64,000 nt of DNA from Halosimplex amylolyticum (GTDB taxonomy: Archaea; Halobacteriota; Halobacteria; Halobacteriales; Haloarculaceae), in NCBI RefSeq assembly GCF_051414035.1, contig NZ_JBLKNW010000001.1, positions 1,860,001-1,924,000 on the forward strand. The letters run 5' to 3'. A program made the position numbers and the translations under genes. Below are positions 61,459 to 64,000 of the stretch, piece after piece. Position 1 is the stretch's first letter; every line of letters starts with the position of its first letter. A model generated the notes under the pieces. That model did not search any database and was not told where the DNA came from. It was given only the letters and a program-made list of their open reading frames with translations.

Positions 61459-62064
61459 TTACTCGAAGTCGCGACGCATCGCGATCTCGAACCAGGGGCA
61501 GAGGCGCAGTTGCCGGTACCACCGCGGGTGTTCGTGGAGTCGCTCGTACGGAACCCACATCAGCCCGCCCACTTCGTCGGTGTCGGGATCGAGCGACGTG
61601 TCGAGCAGCGTCGCCTTCAGCACCGCGCAGACCTCGTGTTCGACGCCCTCGTCCATGTAGTAGCGCTTGTACTCGAAGCGGTCGGTCACCCGGAGGTCGT
61701 CGTACTGGTCGGGCGTGACGCCGAGTTCCTCCTCGAGTCGCTGACGGGTCGCCTCGACCTGGGTCTGTCCCTGGATCGGATGGGAGGCGACCGTGCCGTC
61801 CCAGTACGTGTCCCAGAGCCGTTTTTTCGGACTGCGCTGGGCGAGCAGGATCCGCCCTTCCTCGTCGAACAGCAGGGACGTGAACGCCCGGTGGCGTCGT
61901 CCGTCTCCCGTGTGCGCGTCGAGTCGGTTGACGAGGCCCTGTTCCTCGTCGTTCTCGTCGACGGCGATCACTGCCTGCTCCGCGTTCTCGTGGTACTCGT
62001 CGTCCGCACCGGAACCCGGCGCCTCGTCGGGACCGCTGGAAGCCCCCGCATCCTCCGAACTCAT
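61459..62064 (-). CDS. idi: Isopentenyl-diphosphate isomerase homologue (type I, NUDIX fold), active-site Cys replaced
   Basis: The 201-residue product has an acidic N-terminus to about residue 28, then the type I IDI core: HRAFTSLLFDEEGRILLAQRSPKKRLWDTYWDGTVASHPIQGQTQVEATRQRLEEELGV. EHEVCAVLKA holds the conserved Glu, and LCPWFEIAMRRDF lies at the end. In type I IDIs the first catalytic residue is the Cys of a VCGHP/CCSHP motif; here it is Ala93 (TVASHP). I recall the same substitution in other haloarchaeal homologues. Isoprenoid isomerase activity is therefore uncertain, and these organisms also use type II IDI. ATG 62062-62064 is chosen as the start. Confidence 0.8.
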   Translation of the reverse strand: MSSEDAGASSGPDEAPGSGADDEYHENAEQAVIAVDENDEEQGLVNRLDAHTGDGRRHRAFTSLLFDEEGRILLAQRSPKKRLWDTYWDGTVASHPIQGQTQVEATRQRLEEELGVTPDQYDDLRVTDRFEYKRYYMDEGVEHEVCAVLKATLLDTSLDPDTDEVGGLMWVPYERLHEHPRWYRQLRLCPWFEIAMRRDFE

Positions 62065-62212
62065 GAGATTTACATCGGCGAGCGGGTTCAAACAGTCTTC
62101 GACTTCGACCACTCGGGTCCGACGCCGTCGGGTCGCCGCTGGTCGGTTCCCGCGACTGGCCACCCGCCGTAATGACGAAATACTAAGACGTATCGCGGTG
62201 ACACCGCTCGGT

Positions 62213-64000
62213 ATGGCATCGGTGAAGAACGGGCGGGTCCGCTCGGCGAGCGCGCGGACCGCGACGGTACTCTCGAACCTGCTGTCCGTGCTCACGCTCC
62301 CCGGGGTGGTTGCCCACGAACTCGGTCACGCCGCAGTCTGTCGGCTGCTCGGGGTCGACGTCGAGACCGTCGTCCTCTACCGGTGGCCGGCGGACTTCAC
62401 GAGAGACCGGAGCGGTGGCGGGTACGTCGAACACGCTCCGGCGGAGTCGACGTGGAAGCGGGTACTGATCGGCGTCGCGCCGATCGCGACCAACACCGCG
62501 GCGTCGCTGGCCAGCCTCACGCTCGCCGGGAGACTCCTCGACACCGTCGGCCCGGGCACCACGGAGGTGTCCCTCGTCGCGGTGGACGCATACGTATCGG
62601 CGCAGCTATCGCGGCTCGGTCTCGGGTCGACGCTCGCCGCGCTCGCGCTGACCTGGTTCGGCCTCTCGCTCGCGTTCGCCGGCTTCCCGAGCAGACAGGA
62701 CCTCCGGAACGTCGGTGGGTTCCTGGGGCGTCTCCGCGGCGCTGCGGGCGATTCACGGGGCGTCACGTACGCGCTCGAACACGTCCACCTCGAACTGTCG
62801 TCGCTCTACACGATCACCGTCACCGTCGTGGGGCTGTTCGGCCCGCGTGCGCTGCTCACCGTCCCGAGCGACGTGGTGCTGGAGTTCTTCCTGATCGGTC
62901 TCGTCTTCCTCGGATGGCGGGTGACTCGCGGGGAGACCTCCTGGGTGCCCGACCGGAAACGAGACCGTCTGGATCGGGTCCACCGACTGTCAAACCGGGC
63001 GACCGGCGGGGAGCGACTCGACTCGGACGAGGTCGAATTCCTGGTCGAGACGCTGTCGGAGCCGAACCAGACCCTGCGGGAGGACGCCGCGCTGGCGGTC
63101 AGACACGTCGCCAAACACCACCCGGAGACGCTGCGCGAGTGGGGGCGAACGGTCCTCGAACGCGCCGAGTCGGACCGGTCGCAGACCGTCCGTCGTCGGT
63201 CGATCGCGGCGCTCTTCGACGCCTACGAGTACGTCGACGCCGAGCGAGCCGCGTCCGTCGGCATCGAGGCGCTCGCTTCCGAGGAGTTCGACGAAGCGAC
63301 CCACGCCCCGCCGCTAGTGACGCGGATCGCTCGGGACTCCCCAGCCCTGCTGACCGACCACCTCGAAGAGATCAGCCGCGCCGCCGCGACCGTCTCGCCG
63401 ACCCAGCGCGGCAACCTCCTGTACGCCATGTCGCTCGTCGCCACCGCGGACGCCGCCAACACCGACCGCCCCACGGAGGGAGAGAGCGCCGCGGGAGCGC
63501 CCGTCCGGGAGTCGGGGGACGACCGGCACGCGGAGGTCCTGTCCTCCCTCCCCGAACCCGAACGCGGCGTCACGGAACGGCTGCTCCGCGGTCTGGACGG
63601 CTCGACTCCCGTCCGCTCGAAGGCGGTCGCCGGACTCGGCGTCGTCAGCGGTGCCCGTCCGGAGACGGCCGCGACGCTGGTCGACCTGCTCGGACCGCCC
63701 CTCGAAGACGAGACGGCCGCCGTTCGCTCGGCGACCCTGAGAGCGCTCTCACGGATCGCGAAGGCGAATCCGGACGCGGTGGTCGGGCTACTGGACGAGA
63801 TCACCGCGCTGCTCCGCGACGAAGACGTCGAAGTCCGCCGAGGGGCGGCGAGGGCGTGCGCGACGCTCGCCGACACGGACCCCGACGGGCTTCGATCGGC
63901 CCGAACCGACCTCCGCGACCGTCTCGACGACGAGGACGACGCCGTCCGGAGTAGCGCGACGCTGGCACTGGCGCGGGTCGCAGACGGCGTTCCCGGAACG
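62213..64000 (+). CDS. M50-like membrane metalloprotease fused to HEAT-like repeats (partial)
   Basis: The frame from ATG 62213 is open for 596 codons to the right edge, so the C-terminus is missing. The N-terminal part is a membrane metalloprotease-like region: a hydrophobic helix with GVVAHELGHAAVCRLLGVDVETV (HExxH zinc motif), GGYVEHAPAESTWKRVLIGVAPIATNTAASLASLTLAGRLLD, and further hydrophobic segments to about residue 240. The remaining approximately 350 residues have alpha-helical, repeated HEAT/Armadillo-like pairs (AALAVRHVAKHHPETLREWG, VRSKAVAGLGVVSGARPETAATLV, VRSATLRALSRIAKANPDAV). A TATA-like AATACTAAG about 26 bases upstream supports the start. Confidence 0.82.
   Translation, partial: MASVKNGRVRSASARTATVLSNLLSVLTLPGVVAHELGHAAVCRLLGVDVETVVLYRWPADFTRDRSGGGYVEHAPAESTWKRVLIGVAPIATNTAASLASLTLAGRLLDTVGPGTTEVSLVAVDAYVSAQLSRLGLGSTLAALALTWFGLSLAFAGFPSRQDLRNVGGFLGRLRGAAGDSRGVTYALEHVHLELSSLYTITVTVVGLFGPRALLTVPSDVVLEFFLIGLVFLGWRVTRGETSWVPDRKRDRLDRVHRLSNRATGGERLDSDEVEFLVETLSEPNQTLREDAALAVRHVAKHHPETLREWGRTVLERAESDRSQTVRRRSIAALFDAYEYVDAERAASVGIEALASEEFDEATHAPPLVTRIARDSPALLTDHLEEISRAAATVSPTQRGNLLYAMSLVATADAANTDRPTEGESAAGAPVRESGDDRHAEVLSSLPEPERGVTERLLRGLDGSTPVRSKAVAGLGVVSGARPETAATLVDLLGPPLEDETAAVRSATLRALSRIAKANPDAVVGLLDEITALLRDEDVEVRRGAARACATLADTDPDGLRSARTDLRDRLDDEDDAVRSSATLALARVADGVPGT

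Noticed and set aside
1..64000. rRNA, tRNA, CRISPR, transposase or integrase genes.
   Set aside because: No cloverleaf-like tRNA ends, spaced identical repeats, or DDE/tyrosine recombinase motifs were seen by eye; a covariance search would be decisive.

Overview
The window looks like chromosome of a haloarchaeon (class Halobacteria). It is strongly GC-rich, and most predicted proteins are rich in Asp and Glu. Many genes have a TATA-like box about 25-30 bases before the start codon, as expected for leaderless transcripts. Archaeal versions of several enzymes are present: a separate GMP synthase subunit B, archaeal-type ThrRS, archaeal EPSP synthase, HisKA_7TM-type sensor kinases, Tat-exported proteins and haloarchaea-specific DUF proteins. 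I see no rRNA or tRNA gene, CRISPR array, transposase or integrase. The genus cannot be fixed from this sequence alone.

Layout. 0-1.3 kb holds the end of a DHH phosphoesterase gene, a DUF5799 gene and a frameshifted small gene. 1.3-11.7 kb is a branched-chain amino acid cluster read right to left: leuA, ilvB, ilvN, ilvC, a small acidic gene, leuC and leuD. leuB lies beyond a two-gene interruption (cyclase-family enzyme and membrane protein). leuA and ilvB are each preceded by a short ORF that starts 27-28 bases after a TATA box. 11.7-13.6 kb is a gene-poor, AT-richer patch with a lipoprotein gene and a broken SDR gene. 13.6-23.3 kb is a run of catabolic and unknown genes: aldehyde dehydrogenase, esterase, two facing ring-cleaving dioxygenase-type genes, DUF1684, isochorismatase fold and an M24 peptidase. 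23.3-25.6 kb is a tetR-MATE efflux pair with a double operator.

25.7-37.6 kb contains aroA and aroC, separated by about 8.6 kb. The block between them encodes a large secreted GH13 amylase with three repeated C-terminal modules, a DUF2071 protein, MsrA, a pectinesterase without signal peptide and a CPBP protease. 37.6-50.6 kb is mainly housekeeping and stress functions: CBS protein, universal stress protein, ThrRS, SLC13/RCK transporter, PspA, a multidomain histidine kinase, CTP synthase and GMP synthase subunit B. 50.7-64 kb mixes unknown proteins, an MBL hydrolase, an HD hydrolase, a GH3 glucosidase with a perfect palindrome against its start codon, a MoaB with a long His/Asp-rich extension, an alcohol dehydrogenase, a second sensor kinase, a second aldehyde dehydrogenase, an IPP isomerase homologue lacking the usual catalytic Cys, and a metalloprotease-HEAT fusion running off the right edge.

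How the parts connect. IlvBN, IlvC and LeuA-D cover most of the valine/leucine route; IlvD and the transaminase are not here. AroA and AroC are the last two steps to chorismate. The amylase and GH3 enzyme suggest growth on alpha- and beta-glucans. The best candidates for something undescribed are the paired leaderless short ORFs ahead of leuA and ilvB, which have the architecture of translational attenuators.
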